DNA of 64,000 bases from Rhizobium sp. 007. GTDB taxonomy: Bacteria; Pseudomonadota; Alphaproteobacteria; Rhizobiales; Rhizobiaceae. How positions within the stretch are numbered: the first letter of the stretch is position 1; every line of letters begins with the position of its first letter. The position numbers and the translations under genes were made by a program. Shown here piece by piece: positions 17,664-28,000 of this stretch. A model generated the notes under the pieces. It was given only the letters and a program-made list of their open reading frames with translations, did no database searches and was not told the origin of the DNA. The stretch spans positions 1,550,001-1,614,000 of the forward strand of contig NZ_CP064187.1 of assembly GCF_015353075.1 (NCBI RefSeq), in the 5' to 3' direction.

Positions 17664-18416
17664 TTGCGCAACCGTTTGCTTGAGACACGAAGGACCGGCC
17701 GGAAGACCCGCACGAGCCACGCGCAGGTCGTGGACGAGCTTGGCAAGGCCATCGTCGCCGGAACCTATCCGGTCGGCTCGATTTTGCCCGGCGACGTCGA
17801 GCTTGCCCAGCGCTTCAAGGTCTCCCGCACCGTCCTTCGCGAAACGATGAAGACGCTTGCAGCCAAGGGCATGGTTGTTGCCAAGGCCCGCGTCGGCACG
17901 CGTGTGACGGAGAAGAACCTCTGGAACATGTTCGACAGCGAGATCATTGCCTGGCACTTCGACCACGGCGTCACCGAAGAATTCCTGCTGCAACTCTACG
18001 ACATCCGCCTTGCTGTGGAACCTTTTGCCGCGGGCCTTGTGGCAGAACGTGCAAACGCCGATGACATCGCGACGCTGCGTGCATTGGCGCTCGATATGGC
18101 TGCGCCCGGCCACACGACGGAGAGCCTTGCGCTCGCCGACCTGAAATTCCATCTCGCCGTCGCGGATGCTTCCCACAACCCATTCATGCGCACCCTCGGA
18201 AGTCTGATCGAGGCGGCCCTCGTCGGTATGTTCCGCCTGAGCACGCCACCATCGCAGAACGGTTTCGCCAACATTGCCGACACGCATATGCGCATTGTCG
18301 ATGCGATCGTCGCCGGCGACGTTGCCGGCGCCCGCAAGGCGATGGAAGATGTTATCGTTGAAGGCCGCAAACATGTGCGTGACGCCTATGCGGCGTTCTC
18401 CGAGGTTTCCGCCTGA
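17664..18416 (+). CDS. FadR/GntR-family regulator of the sugar importer
   Basis: This protein of about 250 residues has a winged helix near residues 15-85 (VDELGKAIVAGTYPVGSILP, then FKVSRTVLRETMKTLAAKGMVV) and a C-terminal FCD domain (about 95-245). There is no in-frame ATG near the family N-terminus. TTG at 17664 is chosen because GGAGGA sits 4 bp before it and the frame then avoids overlap with yjfF. An ATG at 17556 would overlap yjfF by 97 bp. As last gene of the importer operon it probably senses the imported sugar or a derivative. Confidence 0.82.
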   Translation: MRNRLLETRRTGRKTRTSHAQVVDELGKAIVAGTYPVGSILPGDVELAQRFKVSRTVLRETMKTLAAKGMVVAKARVGTRVTEKNLWNMFDSEIIAWHFDHGVTEEFLLQLYDIRLAVEPFAAGLVAERANADDIATLRALALDMAAPGHTTESLALADLKFHLAVADASHNPFMRTLGSLIEAALVGMFRLSTPPSQNGFANIADTHMRIVDAIVAGDVAGARKAMEDVIVEGRKHVRDAYAAFSEVSA

Positions 18417-18493
18417 TCCAAATTCGTCTTTGTCGCCGGTTCGCCTTGCTGCTATGAGGCAGAGCTGAACAACGGATTCCCGGAGCCTGCCCC

Positions 18494-19858
18494 ATGGAAC
18501 GCACCTGCCTTGCCGTCATTCTTGCCGCCGGCGACAGCACACGCATGAAATCCTCGAAATCGAAGGTGCTGCATCCGGTCGCCAACCGGCCGATGATCGC
18601 ACATGTCGTGGACGCCGTGGCGAAGGCCGGCATTTCGTCGGTCGCTCTCGTCGTCGGGCGTGATGCCGACGAAGTCTCGAAGGCCGCCAGAATCGGCGGC
18701 GTCGAGGTCGAGGCACACTTGCAGAAGGAGCGCCTCGGAACCGGACATGCAGTTCTTGCGGCACGCGAAGCGATCGCCCGCGGCTACGACGATATCCTGG
18801 TGACGTATGGCGATGTCCCGTTACAGACCGAGGGGCCGCTGAAGGCGGCGCGCCAGGGACTGGCGGAGGGCAGCGATATCGTCGTCATCGGCTTCCATAC
18901 GAGCAAGCCCACAGGCTATGGCCGGTTACTCGTCAAGGACGGCGAATTGATTGCGATCCGCGAGGAGAAGGACGCGACCGATGCGGAGCGCGCCGTCAAA
19001 TGGTGCAATAGCGGCCTGATGGCGATCAACGGCCGCAAGGCCCTCGATCTCCTTGCGCGCATTGAAAACAGCAACGCCAAAGGCGAATACTATCTCACGG
19101 ACCTCGTCGAGATTGCCCGCTCGCTCGGCGGCCGAGTCACGGCCGTCGATGCGCCGGAAGTGGAAATGACCGGCTGCAACAACAGGGCAGAACTCGCGGC
19201 GATCGAGCGTTTCTGGCAGGAGCGCCGCCGCCACGAATTGATGATCTCCGGCGTGACGATGATCGCCCCCGAAACGGTTTTCCTGTCGCACGACACTGTC
19301 ATCGGCCAGGATGCGCTGATCGAGCCGAACGTCGTCTTCGGTCCGGGCGCGGTGATCGACGGCGGCGCGGTGATCCATGCTTTCTCCCATATCGAAGGCG
19401 CGCATGTGAGCGTCGGTGCGACGGTCGGTCCCTTTGCACGCCTGCGGCCGGGCGCCGATCTCGGCGAGAGATCGAAGGTCGGAAACTTCTGCGAGGTGAA
19501 GAACGGGCAGATCGGTGAGGGCGCCAAGGTCAACCACCTGACCTATATCGGTGATGCGGTCATCGGCGCCGGGGCCAATATCGGCGCGGGCACGATCACC
19601 TGCAATTATGACGGCGTGAACAAGCACGAGACCCGCATCGGCGCCAACGCCTTCATTGGCTCCAACAGTGCGCTGGTTGCTCCGGTCAGCATTGGCGACG
19701 GTGCCTATATTGCGTCGGGCAGCGTCATCACCCACAATGTCCCTGCCGAGGCGCTCGCTTTCGGCCGGGCGCGCCAGGAAATGAAACCGGAGCGCGCCAA
19801 GGCGATCCGCGAGCGCGCGCAGGCGATCAAGGCCGCAAAGCAAGCCAAGACTGAGTAA
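18494..19858 (+). CDS. glmU: Bifunctional UDP-N-acetylglucosamine pyrophosphorylase/glucosamine-1-phosphate acetyltransferase
   Basis: This 454-residue cytoplasmic enzyme performs the last two steps to UDP-GlcNAc, the precursor of peptidoglycan and lipid A. The N-terminal nucleotidyltransferase has [20 protein letters not shown] (residues 11-30, with Asp-Ser where most have Gly-Thr) and the C-terminal part is a left-handed beta-helix of hexapeptide repeats with the acetyltransferase segment [11 protein letters not shown]. Length matches the family. glmS, the first step of the same pathway, follows 95 bp downstream. Confidence 0.96.
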   Translation: MERTCLAVILAAGDSTRMKSSKSKVLHPVANRPMIAHVVDAVAKAGISSVALVVGRDADEVSKAARIGGVEVEAHLQKERLGTGHAVLAAREAIARGYDDILVTYGDVPLQTEGPLKAARQGLAEGSDIVVIGFHTSKPTGYGRLLVKDGELIAIREEKDATDAERAVKWCNSGLMAINGRKALDLLARIENSNAKGEYYLTDLVEIARSLGGRVTAVDAPEVEMTGCNNRAELAAIERFWQERRRHELMISGVTMIAPETVFLSHDTVIGQDALIEPNVVFGPGAVIDGGAVIHAFSHIEGAHVSVGATVGPFARLRPGADLGERSKVGNFCEVKNGQIGEGAKVNHLTYIGDAVIGAGANIGAGTITCNYDGVNKHETRIGANAFIGSNSALVAPVSIGDGAYIASGSVITHNVPAEALAFGRARQEMKPERAKAIRERAQAIKAAKQAKTE

Positions 19859-19953
19859 CGGCCGGAAATCGAATGTGACCGGCTGACCGATTGAGAAATA
19901 ACAGAAAATCGCTAGGACTGGCTCGTTATTTTCGAAGCGTTGGGGACATTTTC

Positions 19954-21780
19954 ATGTGCGGTATTGTGGGCATCGTGGGCAGTCAGCCGGTCGCGGAACG
20001 TTTGGTTGATGCGCTGAAGCGGCTCGAATATCGAGGTTACGATTCGGCGGGCGTCGCGACGATCCACGAGGGCGTGATGAGCCGTCGCCGCGCCGAGGGC
20101 AAACTCTTCAATCTCGAGAAGTGCCTCGACGTCGAGCCGCTGCCTGGTACGACCGGCATCGCCCATACGCGCTGGGCAACGCACGGCGTTCCGAACCAGA
20201 CCAATGCGCACCCGCATTTCGTCGAGGGCGTGGCGGTCGTCCACAACGGCATCATCGAAAACTTCTCGGACCTGCGTGACGAGCTCAACGCTGAAGGTGC
20301 GGTATTCGAAAGCCAGACCGACACCGAAGTCGTCGCCCACTTGATGGCGAAATACCTACGCGAAGGGCTTGAGCCCCGCGCTGCCATGCTGAGGATGCTG
20401 AACCGCGTGACGGGCGCCTATGCGCTCGTCGTCATGCTGCAGAGCGATCCGGGCACGTTGCTGGCAGCGCGCTCCGGCCCGCCGCTTGCTATCGGATTCG
20501 GCAACGGCGAAATGTTCTTGGGCTCGGATGCAATCGCTCTTTCGCCCTTCACCAACGAAATCACCTATCTCGTCGACGGCGACTGCGCGGTCATCACCCG
20601 CGACGGTGCAGCCATCGTCGATTTCTCCGGCAACCCGCTAAATCGCCCGCGGCAGATATCGCAGGCGACGGCCTATGTCGTCGACAAGGGCAACCATCGT
20701 CACTTCATGGAGAAGGAAATCTATGAGCAGCCGGAGGTCATCTCCCACGCGCTCAGCCACTACATGAATTTTGCCGAGAACACGATTGGTGCTAATGCGT
20801 CGGAGATTGATTTCAAGACAGTCAGCGGCCTCGCAATCTCGGCCTGCGGCACCGCCTATCTCGCCGGTCTGATCGGCAAATACTGGTTCGAGCGCTATGC
20901 CCGCCTGCCGGTAGAGATCGATGTCGCCTCGGAATTCCGCTATCGCGAAATGCCGCTGCAGCCGTCGCAGGCTGCACTCTTCATCTCGCAGTCCGGCGAA
21001 ACCGCAGACACGCTGGCCTCGCTCCGCTACTGCAAGGACAACGGCCTGAAGATCGGCGCCGTGGTCAATGTGCAGGAGTCGACGATCGCGCGCGAATCCG
21101 ATGCCGTCTTCCCGATCATGGCCGGTCCTGAAATCGGAGTTGCTTCGACGAAGGCCTTCACCTGCCAGCTGGCCGTCCTCGCGTCTCTGGCCATCGGTGC
21201 CGGCAAGGCGCGCGGCACCGTCAGCGCCGATGAGGAAAAGGGGCTCGTCCGGCAACTCGCCGAAATGCCGCGCGTCATGAGCCGTGTGCTGAACCTCGTC
21301 CAGCCGCAGATGGAAAGTCTCTCACGCGAACTCTCCAAGTGCCGCGACGTGCTTTATCTCGGCCGCGGCACCAGCTTCCCGCTGGCGATGGAAGGTGCGC
21401 TGAAGCTCAAGGAGATTTCCTATATCCATGCGGAAGGGTATGCGGCGGGCGAATTGAAGCACGGGCCGATCGCGCTGATCGACGAGAACATGCCGGTCAT
21501 CGTGATCGCGCCTTACGACCGGTTCTTCGAAAAGACCGTTTCGAACATGCAGGAAGTCGCAGCCCGCGGCGGCCGGATCATATTCATCACCGACGAAGCA
21601 GGCGCTGCTGCCTCCAAGCTGCCGACAATGGCGACGATCGTGCTTCCGAACGTCCCTGAGATCATCGCGCCGATGATCTTCTCGCTGCCGATCCAACTGC
21701 TCGCCTACCACACCGCCGTCTTCATGGGCACGGATGTCGACCAGCCACGAAACCTTGCAAAATCGGTCACGGTGGAGTGA
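19954..21780 (+). CDS. glmS: Glutamine--fructose-6-phosphate aminotransferase
   Basis: This 608-residue enzyme makes glucosamine-6-phosphate from fructose-6-phosphate and glutamine. ATG 19954 is required because Cys2 (MCGIVGIVG) must become the N-terminal nucleophile after Met removal; an upstream in-frame ATG at 19891 would bury it. The glutaminase domain spans about 1-220 (RWATHG, NGIIEN) and two SIS sugar-isomerase domains follow (SQSGETADTLASL, then SFPLAMEGALKLKEISYIHAE). The C-terminus NLAKSVTVE is typical. No glmS ribozyme is expected or seen in the 95-bp leader. Confidence 0.97.
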   Translation: MCGIVGIVGSQPVAERLVDALKRLEYRGYDSAGVATIHEGVMSRRRAEGKLFNLEKCLDVEPLPGTTGIAHTRWATHGVPNQTNAHPHFVEGVAVVHNGIIENFSDLRDELNAEGAVFESQTDTEVVAHLMAKYLREGLEPRAAMLRMLNRVTGAYALVVMLQSDPGTLLAARSGPPLAIGFGNGEMFLGSDAIALSPFTNEITYLVDGDCAVITRDGAAIVDFSGNPLNRPRQISQATAYVVDKGNHRHFMEKEIYEQPEVISHALSHYMNFAENTIGANASEIDFKTVSGLAISACGTAYLAGLIGKYWFERYARLPVEIDVASEFRYREMPLQPSQAALFISQSGETADTLASLRYCKDNGLKIGAVVNVQESTIARESDAVFPIMAGPEIGVASTKAFTCQLAVLASLAIGAGKARGTVSADEEKGLVRQLAEMPRVMSRVLNLVQPQMESLSRELSKCRDVLYLGRGTSFPLAMEGALKLKEISYIHAEGYAAGELKHGPIALIDENMPVIVIAPYDRFFEKTVSNMQEVAARGGRIIFITDEAGAAASKLPTMATIVLPNVPEIIAPMIFSLPIQLLAYHTAVFMGTDVDQPRNLAKSVTVE

Positions 21781-21896
21781 ATCGGAATGCCGCCGGAAGG
21801 CTTGTGAAAGGGGCCGAATTCTGGCAGCTTCGTTCCAGGTGCGGGGGAGCGCCTGATCACGTCAGCCGGTAGATTCAAGGGAGTTCATCGCGAGCG

Positions 21897-22628
21897 ATGG
21901 CGCACAAACTGCCCCGATTGCCGATAGCGACCCGCATGAGAAACAACTTCCTTGCGGGCCTTATCATCTGTGCTCCGATTGCGATCACGCTGTGGCTCAC
22001 GTGGTCCGTCGTACGGTGGGCTGACAGCTGGGTGAAGCCTTACATTCCCGCGCGTTACGATCCGGACAGCTACCTGAATTTCGCCGTACCCGGCTCCGGC
22101 CTGGTGATCGCGATGATCTTCATCACCGTCATCGGTTTTCTCGGCAAGAACCTCATCGGCCAGACCATCGTCCAGTTCGGCGAGTCGGTGGTACGCCGCG
22201 TGCCGCTGGTGCGCAGCATCTACAGGAGCGTGAAGCAGATATTCGAGACGGTGCTCGAGGAACGCAGCAATTCCTTCAAGAAGGTGGGCCTCATCGAGTA
22301 TCCGAGCCCCGGCCTCTGGGCGCTGGTGTTCATCGCAACCGATGCAAAAGGCGAGATCGCTTCGAAGTTCAATGCGATGGGCCAGGATATGGTGAGTGTG
22401 TTCCTGCCGCCGACGCCAATACCGACCGCGGGATTTCTGATCTTCGTGCCGCGCGAAAAGATCGTCGTGCTCGACATGAGCGCGGAAGACGGCGCCAAGC
22501 TGCTCGTCTCCGGCGGCCTCGTGGCGCCAGACTTTCCGGCCAAGCCGTCCAAGGAACCGGCGGTTCCGGGAAAACCGAGACTGCTAGCCCGCGCGAAGAA
22601 AGCGGATCGCTTCGTCGCGCCGGAATAG
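21897..22628 (+). CDS. DUF502 family inner-membrane protein
   Basis: This 243-residue protein has two membrane helices (about residues 19-39 and 62-84) followed by a soluble region with the family pattern VPLVRSIYRSVKQIFETV near residue 100-120. The molecular role of DUF502 is unknown. The Pro/Lys-rich C-terminal tail (about 205-243) is encoded opposite the last codons of recG: the two convergent genes share 45 bp. Conservation of position next to recG is common in this group, from memory. Confidence 0.85.
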   Translation: MAHKLPRLPIATRMRNNFLAGLIICAPIAITLWLTWSVVRWADSWVKPYIPARYDPDSYLNFAVPGSGLVIAMIFITVIGFLGKNLIGQTIVQFGESVVRRVPLVRSIYRSVKQIFETVLEERSNSFKKVGLIEYPSPGLWALVFIATDAKGEIASKFNAMGQDMVSVFLPPTPIPTAGFLIFVPREKIVVLDMSAEDGAKLLVSGGLVAPDFPAKPSKEPAVPGKPRLLARAKKADRFVAPE

Positions 22629-24689
22629 ATAGAGCAGGGTGCGGAACGCCGAACCGCGTTCGCTCGTGAGTTCCGGGTCGCGCTCGATCAGATAGGCGGC
22701 ATCTCTTCGGGCGATCTCCAGAAGGTCGGCGTGCGCTTCGAGGCTCGCGATCCGGAAGCCGGGCGTGCCCGATTGGCGGGTGCCGAGCAATTCGCCTTCG
22801 CCGCGCAGTTTCAAGTCTTCTTCGGCAATCCGGAAGCCGTCCTCCGTCTCCCGCATGATCGAAAGCCGCGCATGGCCGGTTTCGCCGAGCGGGCCTTTGT
22901 AGAGCAGGATGCAGGTCGAAGCTTCGTCGCCACGGCCGACGCGGCCGCGAAGCTGATGGAGCTGCGCGAGACCGAAGCGTTCGGCATGTTCGATCACCAT
23001 GATCGTCGCATCCGGCACGTCGACGCCCACTTCGACGACGGTCGTCGCCACCAGCAGTCTGAGTTCGCCGTTCTTGAACGCCATCATCACGGCATCTTTC
23101 TCCGGTCCGCTCATGCGGCCGTGGATGAGGCCGATGCCCGGTCCGAGCGTTGAGACCAGCGTCGCATGCCGCTCTTCGGCGGACATGAGGTCGAGCTCTT
23201 CGGATTCCTCGACCAGCGGGCAGATCCAATAGGCCTTCTTGCCTTCGGCAAGCGCGCTTTGCAGCCGCTCTATGATTTCCCCGGTCCGTTCACTCGGTAT
23301 GGTGATCGTCTGGATCGGCTTGCGGCCGGCGGGTTTCTCGGTGAGTTTCGAGACATCCATGTCGCCGAAGGCGGCGAGCACCAGCGTGCGTGGAATGGGT
23401 GTTGCCGTCATCACCAGCATGTGCGGCGAGATCCCCTTCGCCGTCAGCCGCAGCCGCTGGTGTACGCCGAAGCGATGCTGCTCGTCGACGACTGCCAGCA
23501 TTAGATTCTTGTAGTTGACGCTCTCCTGGAAGAGCGCATGCGTACCGATGATGACTTGGGCCTCGCCGGAAGCGATGCGTCCCAGGATATCGTCGCGCTC
23601 GCGTCCCTTGGTGCGGCCCGTCAGCACCTCGATACCGAGACTGGCAGAAGCGGCGAATTTGGAGATCGTCGCGTAGTGCTGACGCGCGAGAATCTCGGTG
23701 GGAGCCATCAGAACGGACTGTCCGCCGCACTCGATCACCGCGGCCATGGCCATCAGCGCCACCAGCGTCTTGCCGGAGCCGACATCGCCCTGCAGCAGTC
23801 GCAGCATGCGGTCTTCGCCAGCCATGTCCTTCAGGACGTCGGCGATTGCTTCCGTCTGGCTGCGCGTGGGCGAGAAGGGCAGCGCCTGCAGGATCTTGCC
23901 GCTGATTTTGCCGGTGGCATGGACCGGCTGCCCGGGGACCTTGCGAAGACGCTGGCGTACCAACGCGAGCGACAACTGTCCGGCAAGGAATTCGTCATAG
24001 GCGAGCCTTCGGCGGGCAGGGGCTTGCGGATCGACGTCTGTTGGATCGCGCGGTTCATGCAGCATATGGAAGCTGTCGGCGACCGAAGGCAGCCCCTGTG
24101 CCTGCGCCAGCGAAAGATCGATCCATTCCGGCAGTTCCGGCATGCGCAGCACCGCCGCCTCAATGATCTTGTGCAGTGTTTTCGGTGAGAGCCCGGCGGT
24201 CAGCGGGTAGACGGGCTCGACGAGCGGCAGGCTCTCCGTATCGCCTGCCTTTACGATGTAGTCCGGATGCACCATCGTTGCCCGGCCGTTGAACCAGTCG
24301 ATCTTGCCGCTGACGGTGACCTCCTCGTCGATCGGAAGCTGCTTTTCCAGCCACGCCGCCTGTCCGCGGAAGAAGACGAGGCTGAGTTCGCCCGTCTCGT
24401 CGTGCAGGAAGACGCGGTAGGGGATATTGCTTTTGCCCCTCGGCGGGGGCTGGTGCCGGTCGACCCGCGCCGTGATCGTCACGATCGCACCTTGCGGCGC
24501 GCGTGCAATTCCCGGCTGGTTGCGCCGATCGATCAGCGAATGCGGCGCATGGAAGAGCAGGTCGATGATCCGCGTATCGTCCGGTGTCTCGCGCCCAAGC
24601 AGCTTCACCAGCAGCTCAGCAATCTTCGGGCCGACGCCCGAAAGAGCCGAAACGGGGGAAAACAACGGATCGAGGATGGTGGGGCGCAT
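22584..24689 (-). CDS. recG: ATP-dependent DNA helicase RecG
   Basis: This 701-residue protein regresses stalled replication forks and branch-migrates Holliday junctions. An N-terminal wedge/OB domain (about 1-250) precedes the helicase core: Walker A GDVGSGKTLVALMA (near 298), DEQH box (AVVDEQHRFG), motif III TATPIPRTL and motif VI QLRGRVGRG. The C-terminal FRRDEAIRFLRAG is the usual TRG-domain end. Length is normal. It is divergent from sdhE and overlaps the DUF502 gene by 45 bp at its 3' end. Confidence 0.96.
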   Translation of the reverse strand: MRPTILDPLFSPVSALSGVGPKIAELLVKLLGRETPDDTRIIDLLFHAPHSLIDRRNQPGIARAPQGAIVTITARVDRHQPPPRGKSNIPYRVFLHDETGELSLVFFRGQAAWLEKQLPIDEEVTVSGKIDWFNGRATMVHPDYIVKAGDTESLPLVEPVYPLTAGLSPKTLHKIIEAAVLRMPELPEWIDLSLAQAQGLPSVADSFHMLHEPRDPTDVDPQAPARRRLAYDEFLAGQLSLALVRQRLRKVPGQPVHATGKISGKILQALPFSPTRSQTEAIADVLKDMAGEDRMLRLLQGDVGSGKTLVALMAMAAVIECGGQSVLMAPTEILARQHYATISKFAASASLGIEVLTGRTKGRERDDILGRIASGEAQVIIGTHALFQESVNYKNLMLAVVDEQHRFGVHQRLRLTAKGISPHMLVMTATPIPRTLVLAAFGDMDVSKLTEKPAGRKPIQTITIPSERTGEIIERLQSALAEGKKAYWICPLVEESEELDLMSAEERHATLVSTLGPGIGLIHGRMSGPEKDAVMMAFKNGELRLLVATTVVEVGVDVPDATIMVIEHAERFGLAQLHQLRGRVGRGDEASTCILLYKGPLGETGHARLSIMRETEDGFRIAEEDLKLRGEGELLGTRQSGTPGFRIASLEAHADLLEIARRDAAYLIERDPELTSERGSAFRTLLYLFRRDEAIRFLRAG

Positions 24690-24780
24690 GCTGCAAAATG
24701 CGATGAAGAATAGGGCATTGGCAAGGCTGACAAGCCGCTTTCGAGGGGCTATAGAGGCGCATCAACAGGAAGGTGATGCC

Positions 24781-25098
24781 ATGACAGGTGTGACACTCTC
24801 GAGTGCCGGTCTCGACCCGCGCCGCCGCCGCATATTGTTCCGCTGTTGGCATCGCGGGCTGCGCGAGATGGATCTGGTGTTCGGCCAGTTCGCCGAAGCC
24901 GAGGTGGCGACGCTGTCCGAAGCAGAGCTCGACGAGCTCGAAACCATTATGGGCGAGGAAGATAACGACCTTCTGCGCTGGGTTATGGGCACATGGCCCG
25001 TTCCGCAGCGCTTTCAAACGCCGATGTTTCAACGCCTCGCAGCCTTCAAGCCGGATTTCGAATACCCAGCCGACACCACATCCAGGAAGCCGGAATGA
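24781..25098 (+). CDS. sdhE: FAD assembly factor SdhE (succinate dehydrogenase flavinylation)
   Basis: This 105-residue protein contains the conserved RGxxE motif as HRGLREMD (about residues 24-31), which in SdhE contacts the flavoprotein SdhA and promotes covalent FAD attachment. The C-terminal helices (LDELETIMGEEDNDLLRWVMG) match the family. ATG 24781 follows AGGAAGGTG. The stop overlaps the mfd start in ATGA, so the two genes are translationally coupled. Confidence 0.92.
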   Translation: MTGVTLSSAGLDPRRRRILFRCWHRGLREMDLVFGQFAEAEVATLSEAELDELETIMGEEDNDLLRWVMGTWPVPQRFQTPMFQRLAAFKPDFEYPADTTSRKPE

Positions 25099-28000
25099 TC
25101 CCAGGATTTGATGCAAGCAAGCTCGCAGCCGCCGCCGAGTCGCTGACGATCGGCAATGTGCCGTCCGGCCTGGAACCGCTCCTGCTCGCCGAATTGGCAC
25201 GCGCTGGCGGACCGGTCGCCTACGTGCTTTCCGACGGGCAGCGCATGGCCGACCTGGAGCAAATGCTCGGCTTTGTCGCGCCCGACATCCCGGTTCTTAC
25301 GCTGCCCGCCTGGGACTGCCTGCCCTACGACCGCGTTTCGCCCAGCGCCGATACCTCGGCCCGCCGCCTGGCGGCACTGAGCGGCCTGATCGCCCATCGC
25401 AAGAAGCCACATGCGGCAATCGTGCTCGTTACCGTCAACGCAATGCTGCAGAAGGTGGCGCCGCAAGATGTGATCGAGAGCCTGGCATTCTCGGCGCGCC
25501 CCGGCAACCAGGTGCGCATGGACGACCTCGCCGGCCGTCTGGAGCGCAACGGCTTCGACCGGGTCGCGACGGTGCGCGAGGTCGGCGAATTTGCGGTGCG
25601 CGGCGGCATCCTCGACGTTTTCGTTCCGGGATCCGAAGAGCCGGTCCGTCTCGATTTCTTTGGCGATACGCTGGAGAGTATCCGCAGCTTCGACCCGGCA
25701 AGCCAGCGCACGACCGGGCAGGTGCGTTCTCTCGATCTCAACCCGATGAGCGAAGTGACGCTGACGCCGGATACAATCAGCCGCTTCCGCAAGAATTATC
25801 TCTCGGCCTTTGGCGCCGCGACCCGCGACGACGCGCTTTATCTTGCCGTTTCCGAAGGGCGCCGCTATCCCGGCATGGAACACTGGCTGCCGCTCTTCTA
25901 CGAGAGGCTGGAGACTGTCTTCGATTACCTGAAGGGTTTTCGGATGGTCACGGATCATACCGTGCGTGAGGCCGCCGAGGAGCGCTCGAAGCTGGTTCTC
26001 GACTACTTCGATGCCCGCCTGAACTCAGCCCAGCAGGTCAAGGGCCAGATGGCGCAGGGAACACCCTACAAGCCTGTGACGCCCGGTCAGCTTTATCTCG
26101 ACAGCGAAATTTTTGCGAAGGCTCTGGATGCGTTCAATACCATGCGGATTTCGCCCTTCAACGAGCACGAGGGCGAGGCAAGGCGCGTCGTCAATATCGG
26201 TGCGCGCCAGGGCGAGCGCTGGGCGCGGGCGAATGCCGAAGGCGGCGGCAATGCCGAGCGCGTCAACATCTTTGATGTTGTCGTCAAGCATATCGCCGAA
26301 AGGCGGGCAGGCGGCGCGAAGGTTCTCATCACCGCCTGGACGGAAGGTTCGCTTGAACGCCTGCTGCAGGTGCTGAACGAGCATGGCCTGGAACGCGTCA
26401 AGCCGGTCGAAGCGTTGAAGGCCGTCGATTCGCTGGACAGGGGCGAGGCAGCGGCAGCCGTGCTCAGCCTCGAATCGGGCTTCGAGATGGGTGACCTTAT
26501 CGTCATCGGCGAGCAGGACATTCTCGGCGACCGCATGGTTCGCCGCACGAAACGCCGCAAGCGCGCTGCCGACTTCATTTCGGAGGTTGCGGGTCTCGAC
26601 GAAGGTTCGATCGTCGTTCACGCCGAACACGGCATCGGCCGTTTCGTCGGCCTGAAGACAATCGAGGCGGCCGGCGCCCCGCACGCCTGTCTAGAGCTGC
26701 AATATGCCGATGACGCCAAGCTCTTCCTGCCGGTCGAAAACATCGATCTCCTGTCACGTTATGGCGGTGAGGGGACCGAAGCCCAGCTGGACAGGCTCGG
26801 CGGCGGCGCATGGCAGATGCGCAAGGCGAAACTCAAGAAGCGCCTGCTCGACATGGCGGATGCGCTGATCCGAATTGCGGCCGAGCGTTTGACCCGCCAC
26901 GCGCCGGCGCTGACGACACAGGAAGGGCTTTACGACGAGTTTGCGGCCCGCTTCCCCTACGATGAGACGGAAGATCAGGACAATGCCATCGAGGCCGTGC
27001 GCGGCGACCTTGGCGCCGGGCGCCCGATGGATCGCCTCGTCTGTGGCGACGTCGGGTTCGGCAAGACGGAAGTTGCGCTGCGCGCCGCCTTCATCGCGGC
27101 GATGAACGGTATTCAGGTCGCTGTGGTCGTACCGACAACGCTGCTTGCGCGGCAGCATTTCAAGACCTTTATCGAGCGCTTCCGTGGCCTGCCAGTGCGT
27201 ATCCAGCAGGCCTCGCGCCTTGTCGGTGCGAAGGAACTCGCTCTTACGAAGAAGGAGGTGGCCGAGGGCAAGACCGATATCGTCGTCGGAACGCACGCGC
27301 TGCTCGGCGCCGGCATCAAATTCGCCAATCTCGGCCTCCTCATCATCGACGAGGAGCAGCATTTCGGCGTGAAGCACAAGGAACGCTTGAAGGAGCTGAA
27401 GAGCGACGTCCACGTGCTGACACTTTCGGCAACGCCGATCCCGCGCACGCTGCAGCTGGCGATGACCGGCGTTCGCGAGCTGTCGCTGATCACAACACCG
27501 CCGGTCGACCGCATGGCGGTGCGCACCTTCATTTCGCCCTTCGACAGCCTCGTCATCCGCGAGACGCTGATGCGCGAGCATTATCGCGGCGGCCAGAGCT
27601 TCTACGTCTGTCCGCGCTTGGCGGACCTCGAGGACGTGCATGCCTTCCTGCGGTCGGATGTTCCCGAGCTGAAGGTTGCCGTCGCCCATGGTCAGATGCC
27701 GGCGGGCGAACTCGAAGACGTCATGAATGCCTTTTACGACGGCCGTTACGACGTGCTGCTTTCGACGACCATCGTCGAATCCGGCCTCGATGTCCCGACA
27801 GCCAACACGCTGATCGTCCACCGTGCCGACATGTTCGGTCTGGCGCAACTCTATCAGCTCCGCGGCCGCGTCGGCCGCTCGAAGGTCCGCGCCTTCGCGC
27901 TCTTCACGCTGCCGGTCAACAAGGTGCTGACGGCAACCGCCGAGCGTCGCCTCAAGGTGCTGCAGTCGCTGGATACGCTCGGCGCCGGCTTCCAGCTCGC

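Noticed and set aside
19859..19953. glmS ribozyme or riboswitch in the leader
   Set aside because: Only 95 bp, no matching structure recognised, and the ribozyme is essentially a Gram-positive feature.
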